From Streptomyces sp. 378 (GTDB taxonomy: Bacteria; Actinomycetota; Actinomycetes; Streptomycetales; Streptomycetaceae), in the NCBI RefSeq assembly GCF_030124145.1, contig NZ_JASKMS010000002.1:186001-250000 (forward strand): a DNA stretch of 64,000 nucleotides. Direction: 5' to 3'. The position numbers were made by a program, and so were the translations under genes. A model generated the notes under the pieces. That model was given only the letters and a program-made list of their open reading frames with translations, did not search any database and was not told the DNA's origin. Below are positions 37,620-45,855 of this stretch, in pieces; the stretch's first letter is position 1; every line of letters starts with the position of its first letter.

Positions 37620-37670
37620 TCCCTCGCCGAAACACCCTCGTGCGGCCGTTTTCCCTGCTTTCGGTCCTTA

Positions 37671-37683
37671 GTGGTCCGACCAC
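37671..37683. promoter_or_regulatory. GntR/FadR-type operator palindrome, regulator side
   Basis: GTGGTCCGACCAC is a perfect 6-1-6 palindrome of the TGGTC-n-GACCA type bound by FadR-subfamily GntR regulators. It is 46 bases upstream of the regulator's GTG. Confidence 0.7.
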
Positions 37684-37728
37684 CTGGCTGGTTAGACTGC
37701 GGCGGAGCACGGTGATCGGAGGAATGGC

Positions 37729-38433
37729 GTGGACGACGAGACAGCCCCGCAGAAGGGCACCGTGACACAGCGCGCCATCGAGCGGATCAAGGCGATGATC
37801 GGCGAGGGCCGGCTGGAACCGGGTCAGCGGCTGCCCACCGAGCGCGATCTGGCCGCCCAGCTCGGCATGTCCCGCAGCTCGATGCGGGAGGCGATCCGCG
37901 CGCTCACGGTCCTGGGCGTGCTGGAGGCCCGGCACGGCTCGGGCATCTACGTCACCCGGCTGGAGGCCGGCGATCTGCTGGAGACCTTCGGTGTCGTGGC
38001 GGACCTGTCGCGCGGCCCGCAACTGGTGGAGCTGCTGGAGATCCGGCGCACCCTGGAGTCGACGGCGACGGCGCTGGCCGCCGCGCGGATCACCGAGGAC
38101 CAGCTGGCCGAGGTGGAGAAGCACTTGGCGGCGATGAACGCCACGGACGATCCGGAGGAGATCCTCGCCCACGACCTGGCCTTCCACCGCGAGATCGCGG
38201 TGGCCGCGGGCAACGAGACGATGGCCGCGATCCTGGAGGGCCTGTCGTCGCGGACGTTCCGCGCCCGCGTCTGGCGCGGCTACCAGGAAGAGGGCGCCTA
38301 CGCCCGCACCCGCCGCGAGCACGCCGCGATCCACCGGGCCCTGGCGGCCCACGACCCGGAGGCGGCCCGGGCGGCGGCGGCCGCGCACGTGGCCGAGGTG
38401 GAGCAATGGCTGCGGGCGCAGCTCGGGCCCTGA
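37729..38433 (+). CDS. FadR-subfamily GntR regulator of the fucose operon
   Basis: The 234-residue protein has an N-terminal winged helix (VTQRAIERIKAMIGEGRLEP, LPTERDLAAQLGMSRSSMRE, LEARHGSGIYV) and an all-helical FCD ligand domain with LEIRRTLESTATALAAARIT, FHREIAVAAGNE and HAAIHRALAAHDPEAARAAA. The conserved Asp/His residues of the FCD metal site are visible. It is divergent from the fuconate dehydratase operon and is the probable repressor, relieved by an acid intermediate. The start is GTG after GGAGG. Confidence 0.9.
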   Translation: MDDETAPQKGTVTQRAIERIKAMIGEGRLEPGQRLPTERDLAAQLGMSRSSMREAIRALTVLGVLEARHGSGIYVTRLEAGDLLETFGVVADLSRGPQLVELLEIRRTLESTATALAAARITEDQLAEVEKHLAAMNATDDPEEILAHDLAFHREIAVAAGNETMAAILEGLSSRTFRARVWRGYQEEGAYARTRREHAAIHRALAAHDPEAARAAAAAHVAEVEQWLRAQLGP

Positions 38434-38439
38434 GGGTGC

Positions 38440-38468
38440 CCGGGCCCCAGGGGTGTCCCAGGGCCCGG
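38440..38468. terminator. Hairpin between convergent GntR and CMD genes
   Basis: CCGGGCCC (38440-38447) pairs with GGGCCCGG (38461-38468) around a 13-base loop that itself contains short complementary runs. The two genes end on either side. Confidence 0.55.
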
Positions 38469-38478
38469 TCCGCCGCGG

Positions 38479-38952
38479 CTACGTGAACTGACCCGGCTGG
38501 TAGTCCCCCGCCGGCTGCTGCAGGATGACGTTCAGCCGGTTCGCGGTGTTCATGAAGGCGACCAGGGCCACCAGCGCCATGAGCTGCTCCTCGTCGTAGT
38601 GCTTGACGGCCCGTTCCCACACCTCGTCCGGGACACCGCCCGCGCCGTCCGCGACGCGGGTCCCCTGCTCGGCCAGTTCCAGCGCGACACGCTCGGCCTC
38701 GGTGAAGACCGTGGCCTCCCGCCAGCCCGCGACCAGGTGGAGACGTACGGCGGACTCGCCCGCCGCCGCGGCCTCCTTGCTGTGCATGTCGATGCAGACC
38801 GCGCACCCGTTGATCTGGCTGACGCGCAGCGAGACCAGTTCCCGCGTGGCGGCCGGCAGCGGTGACTCCGTGACCAGCCGCCCCACGGCGGCGAACTGCT
38901 TGACGAGCCTGCTCCCGCTCGGGAGGGCGAAGATGTCCAGTCGTGCGCTCAT
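38479..38952 (-). CDS. Carboxymuconolactone decarboxylase/AhpD-like protein
   Basis: The 157-residue protein carries the AhpD-like core LVSLRVSQINGCAVCIDMHS, with the redox-active C-x2-C and nearby His, and EAERVALELAEQGTRV and AFMNTANRLNVIL segments. It is likely a small alkylhydroperoxidase/CMD-family antioxidant enzyme. The ATG has a GAGGAG ribosome site (AGAGGAGCTCACC upstream). It is single, with no obvious partner; its neighbour amidase diverges. Confidence 0.87.
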   Translation of the reverse strand: MSARLDIFALPSGSRLVKQFAAVGRLVTESPLPAATRELVSLRVSQINGCAVCIDMHSKEAAAAGESAVRLHLVAGWREATVFTEAERVALELAEQGTRVADGAGGVPDEVWERAVKHYDEEQLMALVALVAFMNTANRLNVILQQPAGDYQPGQFT

Positions 38953-39269
38953 GGTGAGCTCCTCTGCCGTTGTCGGTGCGTACACCCCTGAGAGGCAGCG
39001 GCTCCCCACGATGTGACATGGACGAAGGTGACCTGCGTCTCCCGCCGTCCGCCGGGCGCGCCGCAGCCGGAGCGTCACCGGCTCGAGCGGGCGCGGGCGC
39101 AGCGCCCGTCCTCCCGCTTGCGCGGAGCCTCCCGCAGCAGGGCCGCAGCTCACGGCATCGTCCTGGTACCGAGACCGCCGGCGATCTCGACGCGCGGTCG
39201 TCATCGGGTGCACAGTTCTCCGTACGTACTCGCCAGTAAGCCCGTCCCCGCGCATCCCGAGGAGCCCCT
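38953..39269. other. Divergent intergenic region between CMD gene and amidase
   Basis: Frames on both strands are open but show only arginine/alanine-rich reading typical of high-GC shadow. Promoters of both flanking genes are expected; nothing else is recognised. Confidence 0.4.
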
Positions 39270-40637
39270 GTGACCACCTGGGCCGGCCGCACCGCCGCCG
39301 AGATAGCCGCCGCCGTCCGCGAGAAGCGGGTCACGCCACGCGAGGTCGTCGCCGAGCACCTCGCCCGGATCGAGCGGCTCGACGGCCGGGTGGGGGCCTT
39401 TCGCGCGGTGCGTGCCGAAGCGGCCCTGGCCGAGGCCGACGAGGTGGCGGCGCGCGGTGACGTCGCCGGACTGCCGCTGGCCGGGGTGCCCGTGGCCGTC
39501 AAGGACAACCTGGCCGTGCGCGGCGAGTCCCGGCGCGTCGGCTCGGCCGCCACACCGGACACACCGGCCGCTCGGGACCATGTGACGGTGGCCCGGCTGC
39601 GGGCGGCGGGCGCGGTGGTCGTGGGGCTGACGAACGTGCCCGAACTGTGCGTCTTCGGCACCACGGACGGTGTGCTGGGCATCGCCCGCAACCCCTGGGA
39701 CCTGTCGCGCTCGGCGGGCGGTTCGTCGGGCGGCAGCGCGGCCGCCGTCGCCGCCGGAATGGTGCCGATCGCCCTCGGCAACGACGGAATGGGCTCCCTG
39801 CGCATACCGGCCGCCAACTGCGGTCTGGTCACCATCAAGCCCGGGCGGGGGGTGGTCCCGACCGGTGACGGGGACAGCACCTGGTTCGGCATGTCGGAGA
39901 ACGGGCCGCTCGCCACGACCGTCGAGGACGCCCGTCTGATGTTCTCGGTCCTCGCCGGCATCGAGCCCGGGACCGATGCCGATGCCGGTGCCGGTGCCGG
40001 TGCCGGTGCCGGTGCCCTCAGGGTCGCGGTGTCGCTGCGCAGTCCGCTGGTCGGCGTCACCATCGGCCGCCCGTACGCGGCGGCCGCCCGGGACGCGGCC
40101 GGGCTGCTGATGAGGGCGGGCCACCAGGTCCGGCGTGCCGACCCGCCCTACCCGATGTCCCTCGCCACGACGTCCCTGGCCCACTGGACGGCGGGCACCG
40201 CCGCGGACGCCCGGCCCCTCGATCCTCGACTCCTGACGCGACGCACCCGCGTCCACGCCCGGCTCGGTCGGCCCTTCCTGCACACCGTGAGCTCGGGGGC
40301 GAGCCGGGAGCGGCTGCTCCGACGACTGGAGCCGTTCTTCGCCGAGCACGACGTGCTGCTCACGCCCGCGCTCGCCCGCCGCTCCCCGAAGGCCGGGCCC
40401 TGGCACGAGCGGGGCTGGCTGAGCAACGTACTGGCGAACACGAACTACTCCCCCTTGACACCCCCGTGGAACCTGACCGGCTGGCCCGCCATGTCCGTGC
40501 CCTGCGGGACGCTCCCGTCCGGTGCCCCGTGCGCCGTGCAACTGGTGGGCCGCCCCGGCACGGAGTCCCGACTCCTGGATCTGGCCGGGCAGTTGGAGGA
40601 ACGAAACCCGTGGCGGCGTACGGCGCCGATGGACTAG
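39270..40637 (+). CDS. Amidase-signature enzyme
   Basis: The 455-residue protein has the amidase signature GGSSGGSAAAVAAGMVPIAL, the catalytic Lys in VAVKDNLAV, and the Ser pair in SSGGS. It hydrolyses an amide bond; the substrate is unknown. A (DA/GA) repeat of seven hexamers sits in a surface loop around residues 236-249. Start is GTG after GAGGAGCCC. In the loop that normally carries the third catalytic Ser, the protein reads GNDGMGSLRIPAAN, which matches the usual GTDTGGSIRxPA pattern. Confidence 0.88.
   Translation: MTTWAGRTAAEIAAAVREKRVTPREVVAEHLARIERLDGRVGAFRAVRAEAALAEADEVAARGDVAGLPLAGVPVAVKDNLAVRGESRRVGSAATPDTPAARDHVTVARLRAAGAVVVGLTNVPELCVFGTTDGVLGIARNPWDLSRSAGGSSGGSAAAVAAGMVPIALGNDGMGSLRIPAANCGLVTIKPGRGVVPTGDGDSTWFGMSENGPLATTVEDARLMFSVLAGIEPGTDADAGAGAGAGAGALRVAVSLRSPLVGVTIGRPYAAAARDAAGLLMRAGHQVRRADPPYPMSLATTSLAHWTAGTAADARPLDPRLLTRRTRVHARLGRPFLHTVSSGASRERLLRRLEPFFAEHDVLLTPALARRSPKAGPWHERGWLSNVLANTNYSPLTPPWNLTGWPAMSVPCGTLPSGAPCAVQLVGRPGTESRLLDLAGQLEERNPWRRTAPMD
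39975..40016 (+). repeat. Hexanucleotide repeat inside the amidase gene
   Basis: Two GATGCC units are followed by five GGTGCC units, encoding a DADAGAGAGAGAGA run. Being a multiple of three, length change by slippage would not shift the frame. Confidence 0.9.
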
Positions 40638-40853
40638 GGTCGGCCGGGTGACTGCCGGGTCGGCCGTAGGCCATGCACGAGTGAGGCGCCCGGCCTCGGC
40701 GTGAGCGCGGCGGGGGTGACCCCGCCCGGGCCCACCCGAGAGCCGGAGAGGGCACGCGCCCCGCCTCTCGTCTCCGTGTCTTCATCTGTCTTCCTCCCCG
40801 CGCCCCTCAGCGGCGCTTCACCACGGACACCGAGACCGGAGACGAACCCACGC

Positions 40854-41273
40854 ATGTCCCGCACCGAGCACACCACCGAACTGCCGACCGCGATCGCCCA
40901 CCTGAACCACACCGCCGTCTACGCCCGCGACCGCCGACTGTCCGCGGAGTTCCTCGTGGCCGTCCTGGGGCTGCGGGTGGGAGCCCCCTTCGGCCCGTTC
41001 CTCCCCGTGGACCTGGGCAACGGAGTGACCCTCGACTACTACGAGATGACCGGCGAGCCGATCCAGCCGCAGCACTACGCGTTCCTCGTGCCCGAGGAAC
41101 AGTTCGACGGCATGATCGACCGCTTGGAGGCGCTCGGCGTCACCTACTACGCCGACCCGAACCACACCCGGCCCGGCCGGGTCAACGACCTCTTCGGTGG
41201 CCGCGGCGCCTACTTCGACGACCCGGACGGCCACAACATGGAGATCATGACCCGCCCGTACGCCCGGCCCTGA
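40854..41273 (+). CDS. VOC-family (glyoxalase/dioxygenase fold) protein
   Basis: The 139-residue protein has paired beta-alpha-beta modules: AIAHLNHTAVYARDRRLSAE with the first metal His, HYAFLVPEEQFDGMIDRLEA and YFDDPDGHNMEIMTRPY with the Glu ligand near the end. Family members bind a metal and act on small carbonyls, aromatic rings or antibiotics (bleomycin or fosfomycin type). Function cannot be decided. The ATG is in-frame after an open but family-free upstream run. Confidence 0.85.
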   Translation: MSRTEHTTELPTAIAHLNHTAVYARDRRLSAEFLVAVLGLRVGAPFGPFLPVDLGNGVTLDYYEMTGEPIQPQHYAFLVPEEQFDGMIDRLEALGVTYYADPNHTRPGRVNDLFGGRGAYFDDPDGHNMEIMTRPYARP

Positions 41274-41328
41274 CCGCCTTCCCCGGGACCTTCCGGGTCA
41301 TCACCCAGTGGTGCTCACCAGGACTGCT

Positions 41329-41811
41329 CTACAACGCCCGGTGCATGATGTGCAGTCCCACTCTGCCGTGCCGAGGGTGGTCGAACGCGTCGGGCACGGT
41401 GCCGAGGACGGTGAAGCCGAGGGAGGCCCACAGTCTCACGGCCGGGTTGGTCTCGACGACGGCGTTGAACACCATGCCCCGGTAGCCCGCTGCCCCGGCC
41501 TCGGCCAGGAGGTGCTCGGCGAGGGCCCGGCCGTAGCCGCGGCCGCCCTGGTCGGGGTCGACCATGAAGCCGGCGTTGGCGATGCGGCCCGCGGGGCCGC
41601 CGTAGTTGGGGGTGAGGTAGGCGGAGGCGACGAGAACGCCGCTTTCGTCCTCGACGACGTAGACGCGTTTCGCCGGGCTCATCCACAGGACCCGGGCCTC
41701 CTCCTCGGAGGTACCCGGGTCCCAGGCGTAGGTCTCGCCCGCGGCGACGATGCGGTGCCAGAAGGGCCAGATGCGAGGCCAGTCGTCAGCTGTCGCTTCC
41801 CTGATCAGCAT
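41329..41811 (-). CDS. GNAT-family N-acetyltransferase
   Basis: The 160-residue protein has the GNAT core: IREATADDWPRIWPFWHRIV, GRIANAGFMVDPDQGGRGYG, the acetyl-CoA loop, and RALAEHLLAEAGAAGYRGMV with NPAVRLWASLGFTVLGTVPD. Close families include those acetylating amino groups of antibiotics (phosphinothricin-like) or proteins. It converges on the VOC gene with 55 bases between. Confidence 0.88.
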   Translation of the reverse strand: MLIREATADDWPRIWPFWHRIVAAGETYAWDPGTSEEEARVLWMSPAKRVYVVEDESGVLVASAYLTPNYGGPAGRIANAGFMVDPDQGGRGYGRALAEHLLAEAGAAGYRGMVFNAVVETNPAVRLWASLGFTVLGTVPDAFDHPRHGRVGLHIMHRAL

Positions 41812-41865
41812 GGATGTGAGTCTGGCACGTCCCTGCGCCGCGATCGCGCTGGGGTCTGCCCGCCG

Positions 41866-42039
41866 TCAGTCGACGCTGGGCAGGATGTGGGGCTCCGCGA
41901 GGTCGTCCTCGTAGCCCGCCAGGCGGATGGGGGCCGAACGGGCCCACACGTCGAGGCTGCCGAGCTCGTCGACCCGTCGGCCGACGCGCTCGCCGCGTTC
42001 CTTGGGGCGCTGATCGCGATTCGTCTTCTCCGGTGTCAC
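41866..42039 (-). CDS. Small conserved-looking protein of 57 residues
   Basis: The protein reads MTPEKTNRDQRPKERGERVG, RRVDELGSLDVWARSAPIRL and AGYEDDLAEPHILPSVD. It is charged, with a basic N-terminal half and acidic C-terminal half, and has no cysteine or membrane helix. Support comes from a strong AAGGAG ribosome site at 42046-42051 at good spacing to the GTG, and from codon third positions that are nearly all G or C. No function is known to me. Confidence 0.6.
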   Translation of the reverse strand: MTPEKTNRDQRPKERGERVGRRVDELGSLDVWARSAPIRLAGYEDDLAEPHILPSVD

Positions 42040-42759
42040 CGCGCACTCCTTATGTGTCGGTCACCCTCGGGACGTACGCGCCGGTCCTGCTGCGCCTGAC
42101 GCCCGCTCGGGCAGCTGTGCCAAATGCAGTTCGGACGCGGTGGCGCCGGTTCGACTCACGGGAGAGCAGGCCGTGATGAACCGGCTGGTCCCATGACGGA
42201 CCGTGGGTGTGGGTAGGACCCCGTGTGTTGTCCGTCCGCATCAGACTAACCAGATGAGCGGAGCCCCGCTCGATGGGGCTGGAAACAGCCGGTAACAATC
42301 GCGCGTCATCTGCCGTTCAACTGGTGTTTCCGTGCGGGTTTGTAGGTAGAACGGCGTTTTTCGAATCACTCGAACGGCGTAGGTCGGCGACGGCGCTTTC
42401 CAGCCGGTCGCGCAGTCCACGTGCCGTTGGCCGCATCGCGAGCTCGCCGCTCGGCTGCCGTACGGCAGCCACCCTCTCGCAGATGTGCGCCTGCCGGGGC
42501 GCCCGGGATCGCGCGGCCCGCCGGTCGACCTCCATGTCGTGGGTCTGCCGCAACCCGTCGGCGGGCCGCTGCGGCCCGGCGGCCCGACCGACCACGCGGC
42601 CGAAGCCAGGACGACGACACCCTCCTCGCTCTTCGAGGAGGGCCGCGGCCGGTTTCGACGCCGGGTCCCGAAGGACCCGCGCCCGGTCCTGGAACTGCTC
42701 CCGCCTGCGACTCCCGCCTCGCGCCCGTCGACTGACGGCTCGTCACGGGACGTGCGCGA
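42040..42759. other. 720-base region without a supported gene
   Basis: The left third is relatively AT-rich and includes a 6-base hairpin (42264-42269 with 42277-42282, 7-base loop) near AAACAGCCGG. A minus-strand frame from GTG 42595 to TGA 42317 (92 codons) is open, but its bias fades toward its end and it has no ribosome site. Forward frames are Arg/Pro rich and unfamiliar. A decayed gene is possible; I cannot name one. Confidence 0.4.
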
Positions 42760-44262
42760 CTACCACTTCCCGGGCGCGTAGTCCTTCATGAAGACCCCGT
42801 ACAGGTCCTCCCCCGCCTCGCCCCGCACGATGGGGTCGTAGACCCGGGCCGCGCCGTCGACCAGGTCGAGCGGCGCGTGGAACCCCGCCTCGGCGAGGCG
42901 CAGCTTGTCGTAGTGCGGCCGCTCGTCCGTGATCCAGCCCGTGTCGACCGAGGTCATCAGGATGCCGTCCGTCTGGAACATCTCCTGGGCGCTGGTGCGC
43001 GTGACCATGTTCATCGCGGCCTTGGCGGCGTTCGTGTTGGGGTGGCCCGCCCCCTTGTAGCCACGCCCGAAGACGCCTTCCATCGCCGAGACGTTCACCA
43101 CGTACGCCCGTCCGCTCGCCGCCTGCCTCGCGGCCTCGGCCATGGCCGGCCGCAGCTTGCTGATCAGGATGAACGGCGTCGTGTAGTTGCACAGCTGGGT
43201 CTCCAGCAGTTCCACGGGCGAGATCTGCTCGATCGTCTGCACCCAGGTGTTGGAGTCGACCACGTCGGGCACGAGCCCGCCCGCGTCGATCGCCGTGCCG
43301 TCGAGGTGCCGCTCGACGCTGGCGTTGCCCGCGACCAGGGCCAGGTCGGCGACCTGCTGGGCGTCCAGGCCACTGGTCCCGAGGGGCAGCGCGGCGATGC
43401 CGTCGACGGCGCCGGAGTTGAAGGCGCCGATGACGTGGTGGGCGGGCAGCTCACCGGCGGGCAGCGGCGCGCTCTCGCCCTCGACCAGCGCGGCGTAGGC
43501 GGAGGGCAGGCGGCGCACGGTCTGCGTCGCGTTGTTGACGAGGATGTCCAGCGGACCCGCCTCGGCGACCTGGTCGGCCAGGGCAACGGCCTGCGCCGGG
43601 TCGCGCAGGTCGATGCCGACGACCTCCAGGCGGTGCATCCAGTCCGCGGAGTCGTCCATGGCCTTGAAGCGGCGGATGGCGTCCTTCGGGAAGCGCGTGG
43701 TGATCGTGGTGTGCGCGCCGTCGCGCAGCAGCCTCAGCGCGATGTACATGCCGATCTTGGCGCGGCCGCCGGTGAGCAGGGCGCGCTTGCCGGTGAGGTC
43801 GGCGCGGACGTCGCGCTTCTCGCGGTTCACGCGGGCGCAGTCGGGACAGAGCTGGTGGTAGAAGTAGTCGACTTCCACGTACCGGGACTTGCAGGTGTAG
43901 CAGGAGCGCGGGCGCTGGAGTATCCCGGCGATCCTGCCCTCCTCGGTGTTCGACGACGGCAGCAGGCCCTCGGTCTCGTCGTCGATGCGCTGGGCGGAGC
44001 CGGTCGCGGTGGCCTCCGTGACCGCCCTGTCGTGGGCGGTCTTGGCGGCCCGGCGTTCCTGGCGGCGGCGCTGTTTGACCGTGCGGTAGACGCCGGCCGT
44101 GGCCCGGCGCACCGCGATCGCGTCCGGGTGGTCGACCTCCAGCTTGTCGAGTTCCTCGAGCACGCCGAGGCAGACGGCCAGCCGCTCGGGGTCGATGCCG
44201 GGTCCGTACGAGAGCCCGCCGGCCTCGTCCATGGCCTGCGGGCCGTCCTCTGTCACCGTCAT
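42760..44262 (-). CDS. SDR oxidoreductase with N-terminal zinc ribbon
   Basis: The 500-residue protein has a helical first 115 residues. A treble-clef-like zinc site follows, with Cys121/Cys124 (CYTCKSRYVEVDYFYHQ) and Cys139/Cys142 (LCPDCARVNREKR). An SDR domain begins at about 160 with ALLTGGRAKIGMYIALRLLR, NNATQTVRRLPSAYA, VNVSAMEGVFGRGYKGAGHP and NTNAAKAAMN (YK/NAAK catalytic area). It is much longer than classical SDRs (about 250). Substrate is unknown; it is adjacent to a WS/DGAT gene on the same strand, which hints at lipid metabolism. Confidence 0.85.
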   Translation of the reverse strand: MTVTEDGPQAMDEAGGLSYGPGIDPERLAVCLGVLEELDKLEVDHPDAIAVRRATAGVYRTVKQRRRQERRAAKTAHDRAVTEATATGSAQRIDDETEGLLPSSNTEEGRIAGILQRPRSCYTCKSRYVEVDYFYHQLCPDCARVNREKRDVRADLTGKRALLTGGRAKIGMYIALRLLRDGAHTTITTRFPKDAIRRFKAMDDSADWMHRLEVVGIDLRDPAQAVALADQVAEAGPLDILVNNATQTVRRLPSAYAALVEGESAPLPAGELPAHHVIGAFNSGAVDGIAALPLGTSGLDAQQVADLALVAGNASVERHLDGTAIDAGGLVPDVVDSNTWVQTIEQISPVELLETQLCNYTTPFILISKLRPAMAEAARQAASGRAYVVNVSAMEGVFGRGYKGAGHPNTNAAKAAMNMVTRTSAQEMFQTDGILMTSVDTGWITDERPHYDKLRLAEAGFHAPLDLVDGAARVYDPIVRGEAGEDLYGVFMKDYAPGKW

Positions 44263-44366
44263 CGCCGCTGTCGTTCCCTGCTCTGCCGTCGCGGCGCGCC
44301 GGTCGCGCCCGCTTTCGAACGGCGAATTTTACGGAGCGTCGGGCCGCACCGCCAAACTCGCCTTGA

Positions 44367-45710
44367 TCACGACCGGCAGGCCTTGATCAGCGTGGCCACC
44401 TCCTTCGAGACGGCCGTGGCGAACAGATCGAGGTCAGGGACCGCCTCTCCGTCGGCGACGAGGCCGTAGTGGACGCTTCCCCGGTAGGTGGAGACGGCGA
44501 CCGCCAGGGAGTGGCCGGGGGCCAGCGGGGCGAAGGGGAAGACGGCGGTGAGCGGGTGGCCGCCGAGCTTCAGCCCCAGGCTGGGCAGGGGCACGCTGGT
44601 CACCAGGATGTCGAACCAGAGCCGGGCCGCCTGGCCGACCAGGGGGCCGCCGAGCCGGTGGGCCAGGGCGGGTACGTGGTCGGCGAGCAGGGCGACGGCG
44701 CCCGCGCCTCGATTGGGGCCGGCGTCCTTGTTGCGATCCATGGCGTCCCGGACCGAGGCGAGGCGTGCCAGCGGGTCCGGGTCGTCCACCGGAAGCCGTA
44801 TCAAGTACCCGGAGAGCCGGTTGCCCTGCGGGTAGGCGGTGCGCGGGCGGCGCTTGGAGACGGGGATCAGGGCACGGGGCGCGACGTCCTCGCTGCCGTC
44901 GCCGCGCTCGTCGAGCCAGCGGCGCAGAGCGCCCGCGACGACCGCGATGAGCACGTCGTTGACGGTGCCGCCGACGGTCTTGCGGACCCGGTGCACGTCG
45001 TCGAGGTCGAGCGCCACTCCGGCGGTGCGGCGGGTACCGCTCGGCTCGCAGGTCAGCGCGGGGGTGGTGCGCACGTCGAGGGAGGAGCGGGCGACGGACG
45101 CGCCGATGTCCAGGGCGCGGCTCACGTCGGACAGGGCGCCGCGCATCATCCCGGGCAGGTCGCGCACGTCGGGAAGCAGGGGGCGCGAGGGCGCGGCAGG
45201 ACGGGGCCGGGGCGCGGGCATGTCCATCGGGTCCATGACGCCCGCGGCGAGCGTCAGCGCCCGCAGCCCGTCGGCCAGGGCGTGGTGGAACTTGAACAGC
45301 ACCGCGAAGCAGACGCCGTCCTCGCCCGGCAGCACATGGGCCTCCCAGGGCGGCCTGCCACGCTCCAGCGGACGCTCCATGAGCCGGCCCGCGACCGTGT
45401 GGAAGTCGGCGGTCGGGGCGTGCAACCGCACATGGTTCAAAGGGTCGAAGTCCGGATCCGCCTCGCGGGCGGCACCACCGAAGGCGAGCGGCCTGCGCAG
45501 GGCGGAGGGCAGCGGCTGCCACACGTCGCGGATACGCATCCGCAGCCCGGGGACACCGGCGGCCCGGGCCGCGAGCAGGTCCGCCGCATGGGCGCCCGCG
45601 GCGGGTGAGTGAGCCGAGAAGATCCCGAGCGCACCGAGGTGCATCGGGTGTTCCGCGGACTCGATGTTCCAGAACGCCAGGTCGAGGGGGGCGAGCAGGT
45701 CAGCAGTCAA
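44367..45710 (-). CDS. Wax ester synthase/diacylglycerol acyltransferase (WS/DGAT)
   Basis: The 447-residue protein has the catalytic HHxxxDG motif as HHALADG at 142-148. The start LAPLDLAFWNIESAEHPMHL, the PPWEAHVL segment, VNDVLIAVVAGALRRWL and the ILVTSVPLPSLGLKLGGHP region are typical of the family. It makes triacylglycerols from acyl-CoA and diacylglycerol. S. coelicolor's principal DGAT (Sco0958, from memory) occupies a similar place. The start is TTG with a weak GAGG-type site; the MTADLLAPLD opening matches the family. It lies 104 bases upstream of the zinc-ribbon SDR. Confidence 0.9.
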   Translation of the reverse strand: MTADLLAPLDLAFWNIESAEHPMHLGALGIFSAHSPAAGAHAADLLAARAAGVPGLRMRIRDVWQPLPSALRRPLAFGGAAREADPDFDPLNHVRLHAPTADFHTVAGRLMERPLERGRPPWEAHVLPGEDGVCFAVLFKFHHALADGLRALTLAAGVMDPMDMPAPRPRPAAPSRPLLPDVRDLPGMMRGALSDVSRALDIGASVARSSLDVRTTPALTCEPSGTRRTAGVALDLDDVHRVRKTVGGTVNDVLIAVVAGALRRWLDERGDGSEDVAPRALIPVSKRRPRTAYPQGNRLSGYLIRLPVDDPDPLARLASVRDAMDRNKDAGPNRGAGAVALLADHVPALAHRLGGPLVGQAARLWFDILVTSVPLPSLGLKLGGHPLTAVFPFAPLAPGHSLAVAVSTYRGSVHYGLVADGEAVPDLDLFATAVSKEVATLIKACRS

Positions 45711-45810
45711 GGGGCTTGCCTCGCATGGACGACGGGTGGGCCAGCAGTCAACCGCCCCCAGCCGATTACGGTCAAGTACGATCGCGCTACGTACAGTTAA
45801 CAGCAGATTA

Positions 45811-45839
45811 AGTCCCGCCCCGACGAAAGGGGCGGGACT
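45811..45839 (-). terminator. Hairpin terminator after the GH2 gene
   Basis: A perfect 11-base-pair stem (45811-45821 with 45829-45839) has a 7-base loop, 16 bases beyond the glycosidase stop. On that strand TTAATCTG follows, a short T-containing tail. Confidence 0.85.
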
Positions 45840-45855
45840 AATGGTGCATGTGAGG

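Noticed and set aside
42317..42595. 92-codon minus-strand frame in the 720-base gap
   Set aside because: It starts with GTG but has no ribosome site, loses codon bias toward its end and matches no family I know.
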